From Limisphaerales bacterium (GTDB lineage Bacteria > Verrucomicrobiota > Verrucomicrobiia > Limisphaerales > UBA11358): DNA of 5,271 bases. Positions 1-5,271 of this stretch are shown in pieces (positions within the stretch are counted from its first letter, which is position 1; every line of letters begins with the position of its first letter). The stretch is from NCBI GenBank assembly GCA_003455565.1, contig DMQW01000047.1, positions 1 through 5,271 of the forward strand, in the 5' to 3' direction. The translations under genes were made by a program, and so were the position numbers. The notes beneath the pieces were generated by a model. The model saw only the letters and a list, made by a program, of their open reading frames with translations. It had not been told where the DNA came from and made no database searches.

Positions 1-875
1 TTGAGCAGCAATTCAACGAGCCGTTCAAACTTTGGCTGATCCACGCGCAGCGGCGGGAGCGAATCGGGAATCTGGTTTTCAACTTCAATCCGCCGCGCCG
101 CCAGCGGTTCGCGCAACTTGGCCAGGATGGCGGCGATGGCCGGCTGCAACTGGATTTCATCGCCGAACGGATCGCCGGGTTTTTGGTCGGCAGCGGTGCG
201 GAGGTCAGTGAGCAGGTGATTGATTTTTTCAATTTGTCCCTGGACGTTGTGATGATACTCGTTCCAGAAATCAGGGTCGCGCAGGCCGTCGGCGCTCATT
301 TTTTCCTCGGCCATCTTCAGGGGCGCAAGTTCGAGAAATATTTTCACCGCGACCATCGAATTGCGGATGTGATGACTCAAGCCGGCGGCGAGCAGGCCGA
401 GGCTGACGATGCGGTCGGCAATCATCATGTTGCGCAGCACGGACATTTTTTCGCGGAGCAACTGGTCGCGTTCGCTCTGCACCATGAAAAATTCCAGGCC
501 CCGCCGCAGCGTGAGTTCGAGTTGCGCCGGGTTCCACGGCTTGGTGACGTATTTGTAGATCGCACCGCTGTTGACGGCGGCGATGGCGGCATCCATGTCG
601 GCGAACGCGGTGACGAGCATCCGCAAAACATTCGGGCGGAGCTGGCGGGCGCGTTCGAGGAGCCAGACACCTTTTTTGCCGGGCATCCGCTGGTCGGTCA
701 TCAGGAGCGCGAGGTCTTCGCCGTGAAGCTCGATGAGCTGCAGACCGGCTTGGGCATTGCTGGCGGTGAGGATGCGAAAATCATCCCCGAAGGCGCGGGC
801 GAAATTCACCAGCGATTTTTCCTCGTCATCCACATAGAGAATGGCGAATTTTTTATAGTCGTATGGGTTCGGCAT
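1..875 (-). CDS. phcR: PhcR-like response regulator with C-terminal histidine kinase domain (partial, C-terminus off the left edge)
   Basis: Signal relay protein, probably cytoplasmic, and the likely partner of the membrane kinase encoded just upstream. 291 codons are visible. Residues ~10-125 form a receiver domain: acidic pair D16/D17, phospho-acceptor D61 in MTDQRMPG, T89 in LVTAF, and K112 in TKPW. A linker helix (~126-155) leads to a HisKA-type dimerisation helix with H-box GLSHHIRNSM (residues 165-174); H168 is the expected phospho-site. The sequence ends near residue 291 (FERLVELLL), just where the N-box of an ATPase domain would be expected, so catalytic competence cannot be judged. 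Receiver plus C-terminal kinase is the unusual layout of Ralstonia PhcR, and the gene order agrees. The ATG at 875 lies inside the 3' end of the kinase gene (23-bp overlap, different frame). No Shine-Dalgarno is visible, so translational coupling is likely. The H-box has H169 where most HisKA kinases have E or D. PhcR orthology is inferred; a generic receiver-kinase hybrid is the alternative. Confidence 0.85.
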   Translation of the reverse strand, partial: MPNPYDYKKFAILYVDDEEKSLVNFARAFGDDFRILTASNAQAGLQLIELHGEDLALLMTDQRMPGKKGVWLLERARQLRPNVLRMLVTAFADMDAAIAAVNSGAIYKYVTKPWNPAQLELTLRRGLEFFMVQSERDQLLREKMSVLRNMMIADRIVSLGLLAAGLSHHIRNSMVAVKIFLELAPLKMAEEKMSADGLRDPDFWNEYHHNVQGQIEKINHLLTDLRTAADQKPGDPFGDEIQLQPAIAAILAKLREPLAARRIEVENQIPDSLPPLRVDQPKFERLVELLL

Positions 876-2304
876 GGGAAAGTTTGGTTTGGGCGGCGGC
901 TTCGGCGGTGGCGGGCAGGTCGAGAGTGAACTCGGAGAATTTTCCCGGTTCGCTGGCGACAGAAATGGTGCCACCATAGCCGCGGATCATGCCGAAGCAG
1001 ATGCTCAAGCCCAGTCCGGTGCCTTTGCCCACGTCTTTGGTGGTGAAAAATGGATCGAAAATTTTCGCGATGATTTTCGGGTCAATGCCCGGACCATTGT
1101 CGCGGATGGCAATCACCGTGCGGTTGCCTTCGGAACGGCTGGTGACCGCGATGGTCGGTTTCTCCTCCAAGTCGAATTGTTTGCCTTCCAGTGCATCAAT
1201 CGAATTTTCCAGCAGGTTGATCAGCACCACCGAAAAGTCGTTCCGGCCGATCCAAACCTTTTGCTTGGACGGGATGTTCAGTTCCAGAGAAATATTTTTG
1301 TCATTCAGTCCTCCGGAAACAAAGCGCCGGGCGTCATTGAGAATGGCGGTCAAATCAATGGCCTCCGCCGCCTGCTCGCCGGGATGGGTGAAGTTGCGGA
1401 GGCGCTGGACGATTTCCTGCACGCGATCGACCCCGTCCTGGATGTCGGTGAGAATCGGGTCAAATTCCGCGCGCATTTCCGGGGGCAGATTGCGGCTTTT
1501 TTTATGGAGCGTGAACAGGCCGGTTTTGGAATAGTTCAACGGGTTGAGAATGTCGTGCATGAGGCCGGCGCTGAAGCGGCCGAGGGAGGACATTTTTTCA
1601 GCCTGGACGAGTTGGGCCTCGGCCTCCTTGATTTCCCGGTTCGCCCGGTTGAGGGCGATGTTTTGTTCGGCGAGCTTGGTGTTGAAGCCCTCCAAGTTGC
1701 GATTGGTAATTTCGAGTTCGTTTTTATTTTTGTCCAGTTCGTAACGCAGCGCAAACTCGCGGTAGCGTTGGCGGGCGCTGGCTACGCTGCCACTGACCAC
1801 CAGCACCGCCGTCAAAAAAAGGAAGGTCAGGTTGTTCAAGATGTATTTCGCTGGTTGCGGATGTTCCGCCTCGAAGGAAATAACCAGATACACGCAAAGC
1901 GTAAAAACGCAGGCCACCAAGTTTTGACCATAGGCCCAGGGGGAAAGCAGCCCCATGCCCAGAAGAACAATATTCAAGCCGGCATAATAAATTCCAAACT
2001 GATCGTCGGCGGCGTAAATCATCCACAGGATCATCACCTGCGGGCTTAAAAACCACATGACTTCAAATCGTGGATAGGCGCGGCCTAATTTAGTTTTGAA
2101 CCAAAGCCAGCCCAGGCCGGTCACTAGGACACTAATAAGCCGGGCCTTGAAGAAAAGCGCCGCCTTTTCTGGATACATGTAGTGATCCATGATCAGGCAA
2201 AGCAGGTTGAGGGGAATGCAGACGGCTGTTCCAAGGGTCGCGGCGGCGATAAAATCCCGCCGGTTTTGATCTTCAAATTCCCGCTGGAATTCGGATGCGT
2301 TCAT
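853..2304 (-). CDS. phcS: PhcS-like six-transmembrane sensor histidine kinase
   Basis: Inner-membrane sensor kinase of 483 aa. The N-terminal half has about six hydrophobic segments (roughly 17-39, 52-69, 83-99, 104-123, 125-144, 154-175) with short loops and no sizeable periplasmic domain, so the sensed ligand probably enters or sits in the membrane. A charged, Q/N/E-rich coiled coil follows (~180-235). The HisKA helix carries H-box MHDILNPL, with phospho-acceptor H250. The ATPase domain is complete: N-box LLENSIDA (N367), G1 box DNGPGI (D402, G404), F-box FDPFF (416-420) and G2 box GTGLGL (428-433). It should therefore be an active kinase. There is no PAS, HAMP or fused receiver domain; the adjacent hybrid supplies the receiver. 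The start ATG overlaps the stop of the upstream methyltransferase gene as ATGA, which argues for coupled translation. In Ralstonia, PhcS senses the PhcB-made methyl ester. The histidine kinase call is near certain; the PhcS assignment rests on topology and gene order. Confidence 0.93.
   Translation of the reverse strand: MNASEFQREFEDQNRRDFIAAATLGTAVCIPLNLLCLIMDHYMYPEKAALFFKARLISVLVTGLGWLWFKTKLGRAYPRFEVMWFLSPQVMILWMIYAADDQFGIYYAGLNIVLLGMGLLSPWAYGQNLVACVFTLCVYLVISFEAEHPQPAKYILNNLTFLFLTAVLVVSGSVASARQRYREFALRYELDKNKNELEITNRNLEGFNTKLAEQNIALNRANREIKEAEAQLVQAEKMSSLGRFSAGLMHDILNPLNYSKTGLFTLHKKSRNLPPEMRAEFDPILTDIQDGVDRVQEIVQRLRNFTHPGEQAAEAIDLTAILNDARRFVSGGLNDKNISLELNIPSKQKVWIGRNDFSVVLINLLENSIDALEGKQFDLEEKPTIAVTSRSEGNRTVIAIRDNGPGIDPKIIAKIFDPFFTTKDVGKGTGLGLSICFGMIRGYGGTISVASEPGKFSEFTLDLPATAEAAAQTKLSHAEPIRL
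2301..2304 (-). promoter_or_regulatory. ATGA stop/start overlap coupling methyltransferase and sensor kinase genes
   Basis: On the minus strand the TGA of the PhcB-like gene and the ATG of the PhcS-like gene share an ATGA. No purine-rich Shine-Dalgarno lies within the usual distance of this ATG (the preceding bases read GCAAACCCCG). Re-initiation by terminating ribosomes is the likely mode of translation, which would tie the amounts of the two proteins together. Confidence 0.8.
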
Positions 2305-3791
2305 CGGGGTTTGCGCGCTTCCAAAAACAGGTTGGCGGCGGCAGACTCGGAGCGCACCCGGCAGTTATCCAAGCCGGCCCGCTCCGGTGCCAAGGCCAGC
2401 ATTTCGCGGTGATTCCTGTAAATGAGAAACCAATCCATCAGATGTTCCATCAGGTTTCGTCCCGGGGTGCCGGTGGCAAAATTGCCGACTACCAGCAGGC
2501 CACCGGGAGCCAGCATTTCATACAACTGGTTGTTAAGCGCCAAACACACCGAATCGCTCAAGTAATCGTAAAGTCCGGAACAATAAATCAAGTCGAATTC
2601 CCCGGCCCTTTTCCCCTTGTTGCGAAGCAGGTTTTGAACCGAATTTTTGACCGTTTTCACCCGGGTTTGCCGGTGGTGTTTTTGAATGGCGTGGCCAATT
2701 TTCCCCCCGGTGAGGCGGAGGGTTTCCTCGTTGAAATCCAACAGTTCAAACCGAGCTTGATCCGCCAAGGGATGATCGGTCACGAAATTCACCGCTTCCC
2801 AAGCCGGGCCGCAGGCCACGCAGAAAACATTTACACCGGCATGGTGCAATGCCATTCGCCCGGCTTCTTCAATGATTCTGGCATTCAGATAACCCACTCG
2901 GTTTCGGACGGCGCGACACGGGGGCTGGTCCAGCAGATGCGCGTTGATGAGTTTGGCAAAGATGGATTTCCCTTCTAGGCCATTGCGGACAATCATGCTC
3001 ATCATCTCATGGTCGCCCGCATATCCCAAAGGCTTGGTATAGGTGCGATGTAGGAACAGGGAGCCAAGGACAAGCGGATGCAGTTGCTGCCGGCCATAGG
3101 CCCGATGAACGGCCAGCAAATCCGATCCTATTTTCTGCGATACAACCTCGAAGCGCTCATAGAGGCTGTTCAGTGCGGTAATGACCGGGACGCGTAATTC
3201 CAAGGCGGTTTCATCGGCGATGCGTTCATGGTCGCATTGAGATTCGCGGCTGATCTTGAGTTCCGCCCGATGCAACCACAAACGCAAATGCGACATGAAA
3301 GTCTGTAAATCGGCAATGGCGACCTTGTAATCATGGTTGACCGCATAAACCTTCTGCCAATCCCGCAGAAAATGGCTGAACTTGGCATGGGCGGACTTCC
3401 GGCCAAGCCCGCTAACGGCAAAGCAAAAATCCGACCACGCACATTCATCAAGGCTGACTTCATAAGTGAGGCGGATGCCATCGTTTACGAGATTGTTGAC
3501 CACGGCCCGTCCGGCATAAAGCGTTCCTTCCTGACTGACCACTTGAAAATCATTGAGGGATTCCGAGAAACGCGGCACTGTGTCGGCGCTAAACAATTCA
3601 AAAACCAAATCATGAAGTCCCACGCGAACCGCTGTTCCGCGCTGGACAATCCCGGCGTCGGTTTGGAAGGTGACCTGAATCCCGTTGATTTCAGACAGCG
3701 TTGCGCCAACTTGCACTGGCGTCAACTCGGGCTTGGGCTTGCCGGCCAGCGAACTTGTTCCGTTGCCATTGCCATTTAACAGATGGTTCAT
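2301..3791 (-). CDS. phcB: PhcB-like SAM-dependent methyltransferase with N-terminal PilZ-like domain (putative fatty acyl methyl ester signal synthase)
   Basis: A 496-aa soluble protein. Residues 1-25 are a flexible N/G/S/P-rich leader. Residues ~28-120 look like a small beta-barrel domain (RGTAVRVGLHDLVFEL, then FSESLNDFQVV and GRAVVNNLVNDGIRLTYEV) resembling PilZ-type folds, but without a clear RxxxR plus D/NxSxxG c-di-GMP signature. A helical region (~135-235) leads to the family hallmark YTKPLGYAGDHEMM (251-264). A class I methyltransferase core follows: motif I VFCVACGPAWEAV (322-334), acidic D352 in LLDFNEETL, FDLIYCSGLYDYLSD (399-413) and LAPGGLLVVGNF (427-438). Ralstonia PhcB, of the same apparent family, makes 3-hydroxy fatty acid methyl esters used as quorum signals. 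The substrate here is unknown. The start is the first conventional start codon after the in-frame stop near 3834-3836, but the only Shine-Dalgarno-like AAGGA is 21 nt away. It lies 75 bp downstream of the FadL-type gene and overlaps the kinase gene by 4 bp, so it probably belongs to one operon. The methyltransferase call is strong; the PhcB function is inferred. Confidence 0.85.
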   Translation of the reverse strand: MNHLLNGNGNGTSSLAGKPKPELTPVQVGATLSEINGIQVTFQTDAGIVQRGTAVRVGLHDLVFELFSADTVPRFSESLNDFQVVSQEGTLYAGRAVVNNLVNDGIRLTYEVSLDECAWSDFCFAVSGLGRKSAHAKFSHFLRDWQKVYAVNHDYKVAIADLQTFMSHLRLWLHRAELKISRESQCDHERIADETALELRVPVITALNSLYERFEVVSQKIGSDLLAVHRAYGRQQLHPLVLGSLFLHRTYTKPLGYAGDHEMMSMIVRNGLEGKSIFAKLINAHLLDQPPCRAVRNRVGYLNARIIEEAGRMALHHAGVNVFCVACGPAWEAVNFVTDHPLADQARFELLDFNEETLRLTGGKIGHAIQKHHRQTRVKTVKNSVQNLLRNKGKRAGEFDLIYCSGLYDYLSDSVCLALNNQLYEMLAPGGLLVVGNFATGTPGRNLMEHLMDWFLIYRNHREMLALAPERAGLDNCRVRSESAAANLFLEARKPR

Positions 3792-3866
3792 CGTCGAGAA
3801 ACATGAAACATTTCCTTCGTCAATACAAAGGAATTATTGCTGCCCCGTCATCTGCTGGTGGTGCGT
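3792..3866 (-). other. 75-bp gap between the FadL-type and phcB-like genes
   Basis: No inverted repeat followed by a T-run is visible, so there is no sign that transcription from the FadL-type gene stops here. A Shine-Dalgarno-like AAGGA sits at 3813-3817 on the minus strand. It is 8 nt from an out-of-frame ATG at 3804 (37 codons, stopping at 3691) and 21 nt from the true phcB-like ATG at 3791. A second ATG at 3811 opens a 7-codon frame (MFHVSRR) whose TGA overlaps the phcB-like ATG. An AATAAT at 3833-3838 resembles a -10 box but has no convincing -35 at 17 nt, so an internal promoter is not claimed. Confidence 0.4.
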
Positions 3867-5138
3867 TCAAAAATGCCAGTCCACCGACACCGCAATCGCG
3901 TGGCTGATAAAACCGTAAGTGCCGTCGGCGGTCTGGCCGCTGGCCGCTGGCGCGCTGCCGCTCACCGTCCGGTCGGGGCCGAAGCCAAATTGATAGGCCA
4001 CGTCAAAATCAAACTGTTTGCCTTTGCGTCCCACTCCCAGACTGAAAAAATGCCGGTCTTCATCCGCGACCACGGTGTTGTAGTGGGCGGACGGCACGGC
4101 GTTTTGGTTGAAAATATAGCCGCCGCTCACATGCCAGCCGTTGTCGAAATAGCGCGTCGCACCCAGTTCGTAATACATGCTTGACTCCCATTGCAGCGAC
4201 AGCGGGATATTTTGCGGAAACAACGGCGGAAAGGCGTGCGCCTGCTGGATGGTGACCGTGCCCATGCTGTTCCAGTCCGTGTAATCCACGTCAAACTCCA
4301 AGTTCCACTTCGGCGTGGGACGGTAAGACACGCCGGCTTCCGCCTTCAACGGGAATTGAAAGTCCGCCTTCGCGCTGGTGCTCGTTGCAAACGCCGGATA
4401 GTTGTAGGCTGGAATGGCCACGTTGTTGTAGGCCGAGGTATAGCCCTCCAGATTTATTTTCATGCCGGTATGAAGCGACGCACCAAAAGAAAGTTTTTCC
4501 ACGGGCTGCCACAACAAGCCCACATTGCCCGCCAACCCCCATCCCTCGCCTTGAAAGCGGAACTGGTCATACGGCTGGCCCGGCCAGAGAATTCCCTGCC
4601 GCAAATCGAGGTTCGCATAATTGGCCGACAATCCCGCGCCGATGGACAGCGTATCCAACAACTTGAATGCCACCACCGGATTGATGGCAAATTGCTCGAG
4701 TGATCCCTGCGTGCCTAGCGTCCTGAATCCGGTGTTGTCCTGCCATCGCGCACCCAATCCCGATGGCGCATAAATGCCCAGCCCGTAGGAAAACGTCTGC
4801 TTTTCATTGCCATGGGCATAATACAACTGCGGGATTCCGCCGAACGGGTCTTGATTGTGAAACGTGTTGCCGCCGCCGGGAGGTGTGAATTGCGGGTCAA
4901 GGTAAATGCCATAAAACCCCGCCTCAAGATGGTTGCCCGTCAGTTGCGTCAGGCCTGCTGGGTTGTAAAAAATGGCCGAAGGATTGTCCGCCGTGGCCAC
5001 CACCGCCAGACCGCGCGCCACGGCGAAAGCATCTTGATCGGGAAGATCAAAACCACCGGCCACTGCTGAAGTGACGGCAATCGACAAAAAACAGGCCGTG
5101 GTTAATCCAATCTTGGGACAAGTTTTAGAGTTGTTCAT
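3867..5138 (-). CDS. FadL/OmpP1/TodX-family outer membrane transport protein
   Basis: Outer membrane beta-barrel for diffusion-type uptake of hydrophobic molecules such as long-chain fatty acids. It is 423 aa, close to E. coli FadL. Residues 1-28 are a Sec signal peptide (basic start with K5 and K9, hydrophobic core ~11-27, likely cleavage in AVAGGF). Next comes the FadL N-terminal plug pattern: GFDLPDQDAFAVARGLAVVATADN, with the diagnostic NPAG motif at 59-62. The rest is alternating aromatic and polar strands rich in G, Y, N and W, ending in VSVDWHF with the terminal F expected of a Bam-assembled barrel. The frame is open upstream to a TTG at 5183, but that 15-residue extension (RHKTRVHCHPQQKI) would spoil the signal peptide and overlaps the candidate promoter, so the ATG at 5138 is preferred. 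The region before it is A-rich with no Shine-Dalgarno. It lies first in a probable operon with the phcBSR-like genes; a role with the signal is inference. General hydrocarbon or fatty acid uptake is the alternative. Confidence 0.9.
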   Translation of the reverse strand: MNNSKTCPKIGLTTACFLSIAVTSAVAGGFDLPDQDAFAVARGLAVVATADNPSAIFYNPAGLTQLTGNHLEAGFYGIYLDPQFTPPGGGNTFHNQDPFGGIPQLYYAHGNEKQTFSYGLGIYAPSGLGARWQDNTGFRTLGTQGSLEQFAINPVVAFKLLDTLSIGAGLSANYANLDLRQGILWPGQPYDQFRFQGEGWGLAGNVGLLWQPVEKLSFGASLHTGMKINLEGYTSAYNNVAIPAYNYPAFATSTSAKADFQFPLKAEAGVSYRPTPKWNLEFDVDYTDWNSMGTVTIQQAHAFPPLFPQNIPLSLQWESSMYYELGATRYFDNGWHVSGGYIFNQNAVPSAHYNTVVADEDRHFFSLGVGRKGKQFDFDVAYQFGFGPDRTVSGSAPAASGQTADGTYGFISHAIAVSVDWHF

Positions 5139-5171
5139 GATTTTTTGTTGTGGGTGGCAATGGACGCGCGT

Positions 5172-5200
5172 TTTGTGCCGCAAACCATGCCAAACGTCAA
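5172..5200 (-). promoter_or_regulatory. Weak candidate sigma-70-type promoter upstream of the FadL-type gene
   Basis: On the minus strand TTGACG (5195-5200) matches the -35 consensus at five of six positions. After a 17-bp spacer, CACAAA (5172-5177) matches the -10 at only three of six. The predicted start near 5165 would leave a 5' leader of about 27 nt before the ATG at 5138. Position and spacing fit, but the poor -10 keeps this tentative. Confidence 0.25.
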
Positions 5201-5240
5201 TGCGATTTCTTCAGCGTCGTGTAGCCTGACCGCAGCATCC

Positions 5241-5265
5241 GCATCGGTGGTTTCCCAGCCGATGC
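5241..5265 (-). repeat. GAAA-tetraloop inverted repeat (hairpin)
   Basis: On the minus strand GCATCGG pairs perfectly with CCGATGC (7 bp). Inside it, after a single bulged C, TGG pairs with CCA around a GAAA loop closed by G-C, a typical stable GNRA-type RNA hairpin. It is GC-rich but no T-run follows on either strand, so it is not a standard intrinsic terminator. A near-repeat of the 3' arm (GGATGC) follows directly on the minus strand. It may be a REP-like dispersed element, the terminator or processing hairpin of an upstream gene, or part of an upstream regulatory RNA. Confidence 0.5.
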
Positions 5266-5271
5266 ACGAAT

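Larger units (their letters stand above)
5139..5271 (-). other. Region upstream of the operon, without a convincing gene
   Basis: This 133-bp stretch holds the hairpin and candidate promoter annotated separately. One minus-strand frame is open from the window edge for about 44 codons and closes with a TGA that overlaps the FadL-type ATG (TCATGA). The visible residues (for example GWETTDADAAVRLHDAEEIA) match no family I recognise. It could be the tail of an upstream gene or chance. Just before the ATG the leader is A-rich (AACAAAAAATC), which may help SD-independent initiation. Confidence 0.4.

Noticed and set aside
1..875. Two separate minus-strand genes (receiver and kinase) instead of one hybrid
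   Set aside because: The frame is continuous from the ATG at 875 through the receiver motifs and the H-box to the window edge, with no stop.
874..2049. 391-codon plus-strand open frame
   Set aside because: It lies wholly antisense to the sensor kinase, whose H, N, G1, F and G2 boxes are all intact. Its own translation shows no recognisable domain. It is a codon-bias shadow, as are the plus-strand frames at 183-929, 2295-2978, 3333-3779, 3837-4184 and 4191-4703.
3833..3838. AATAAT as the -10 of an internal promoter before the phcB-like gene
   Set aside because: The position 17 bp further upstream (CCACCA) does not resemble a -35 box; the TTGAAC near 3866-3871 is about 27 bp away, too far.
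5090..5138. Lipoprotein signal (TTAC) in the FadL-type leader
   Set aside because: Leucine is missing at the -3 position and the hydrophobic stretch continues past the cysteine to AVAGG, so ordinary signal peptidase I cleavage is far more likely.
5139..5183. N-terminal extension of the FadL-type protein from a TTG at 5183
   Set aside because: The extra 15 residues are basic and His-rich and would precede a well-formed signal peptide beginning at the ATG at 5138. The TTG also falls within the candidate promoter.
3867..5271. CRISPR, tRNA, rRNA or insertion sequence
   Set aside because: No spaced direct repeats, cloverleaf-like structure, rRNA-like sequence, transposase motifs or terminal inverted repeats were seen here or elsewhere in the window.

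Overview
The window comes from a diderm (Gram-negative) bacterium: it encodes a FadL-type outer membrane beta-barrel with a signal peptide and a C-terminal phenylalanine. By eye the DNA is moderately GC-rich. None of the four genes has a Shine-Dalgarno box at normal spacing. The overall style suggests something like Verrucomicrobiota rather than a classical proteobacterium, but that placement is a low-confidence inference.

All real genes lie on the minus strand and read right to left. From upstream to downstream: (1) a short non-coding leader (5139-5271) with a strong GAAA-loop hairpin and a weak candidate promoter; (2) a FadL/OmpP1/TodX-family outer membrane transporter (3867-5138); (3) a 75-bp gap with no visible terminator; (4) a PhcB-like SAM-dependent methyltransferase with an extra N-terminal domain (2301-3791); (5) a PhcS-like six-transmembrane sensor histidine kinase (853-2304), which overlaps gene 4 by ATGA; (6) a PhcR-like protein with an N-terminal receiver domain and a C-terminal histidine-kinase-type dimerisation domain (1-875), which overlaps gene 5 by 23 bp and is cut by the left edge. 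Long open frames on the plus strand are shadows of these genes.

The order methyltransferase, membrane histidine kinase, receiver-plus-kinase hybrid is that of the phcBSR cassette of Ralstonia solanacearum. There PhcB makes a 3-hydroxy fatty acid methyl ester quorum signal (3-OH PAME or 3-OH MAME), PhcS senses it and PhcR relays it. The reading offered here is a complete synthesise-and-sense cassette for a hydrophobic, probably fatty-acyl methyl ester signal. The FadL-type porin directly upstream is a candidate for moving the lipophilic signal, or its fatty-acid precursor, across the outer membrane. The chemistry of the signal, the role of the porin and the output regulator are inference. No phcA (LysR-type regulator) or phcQ lies in the window; phcQ, if present, would be beyond the left edge.
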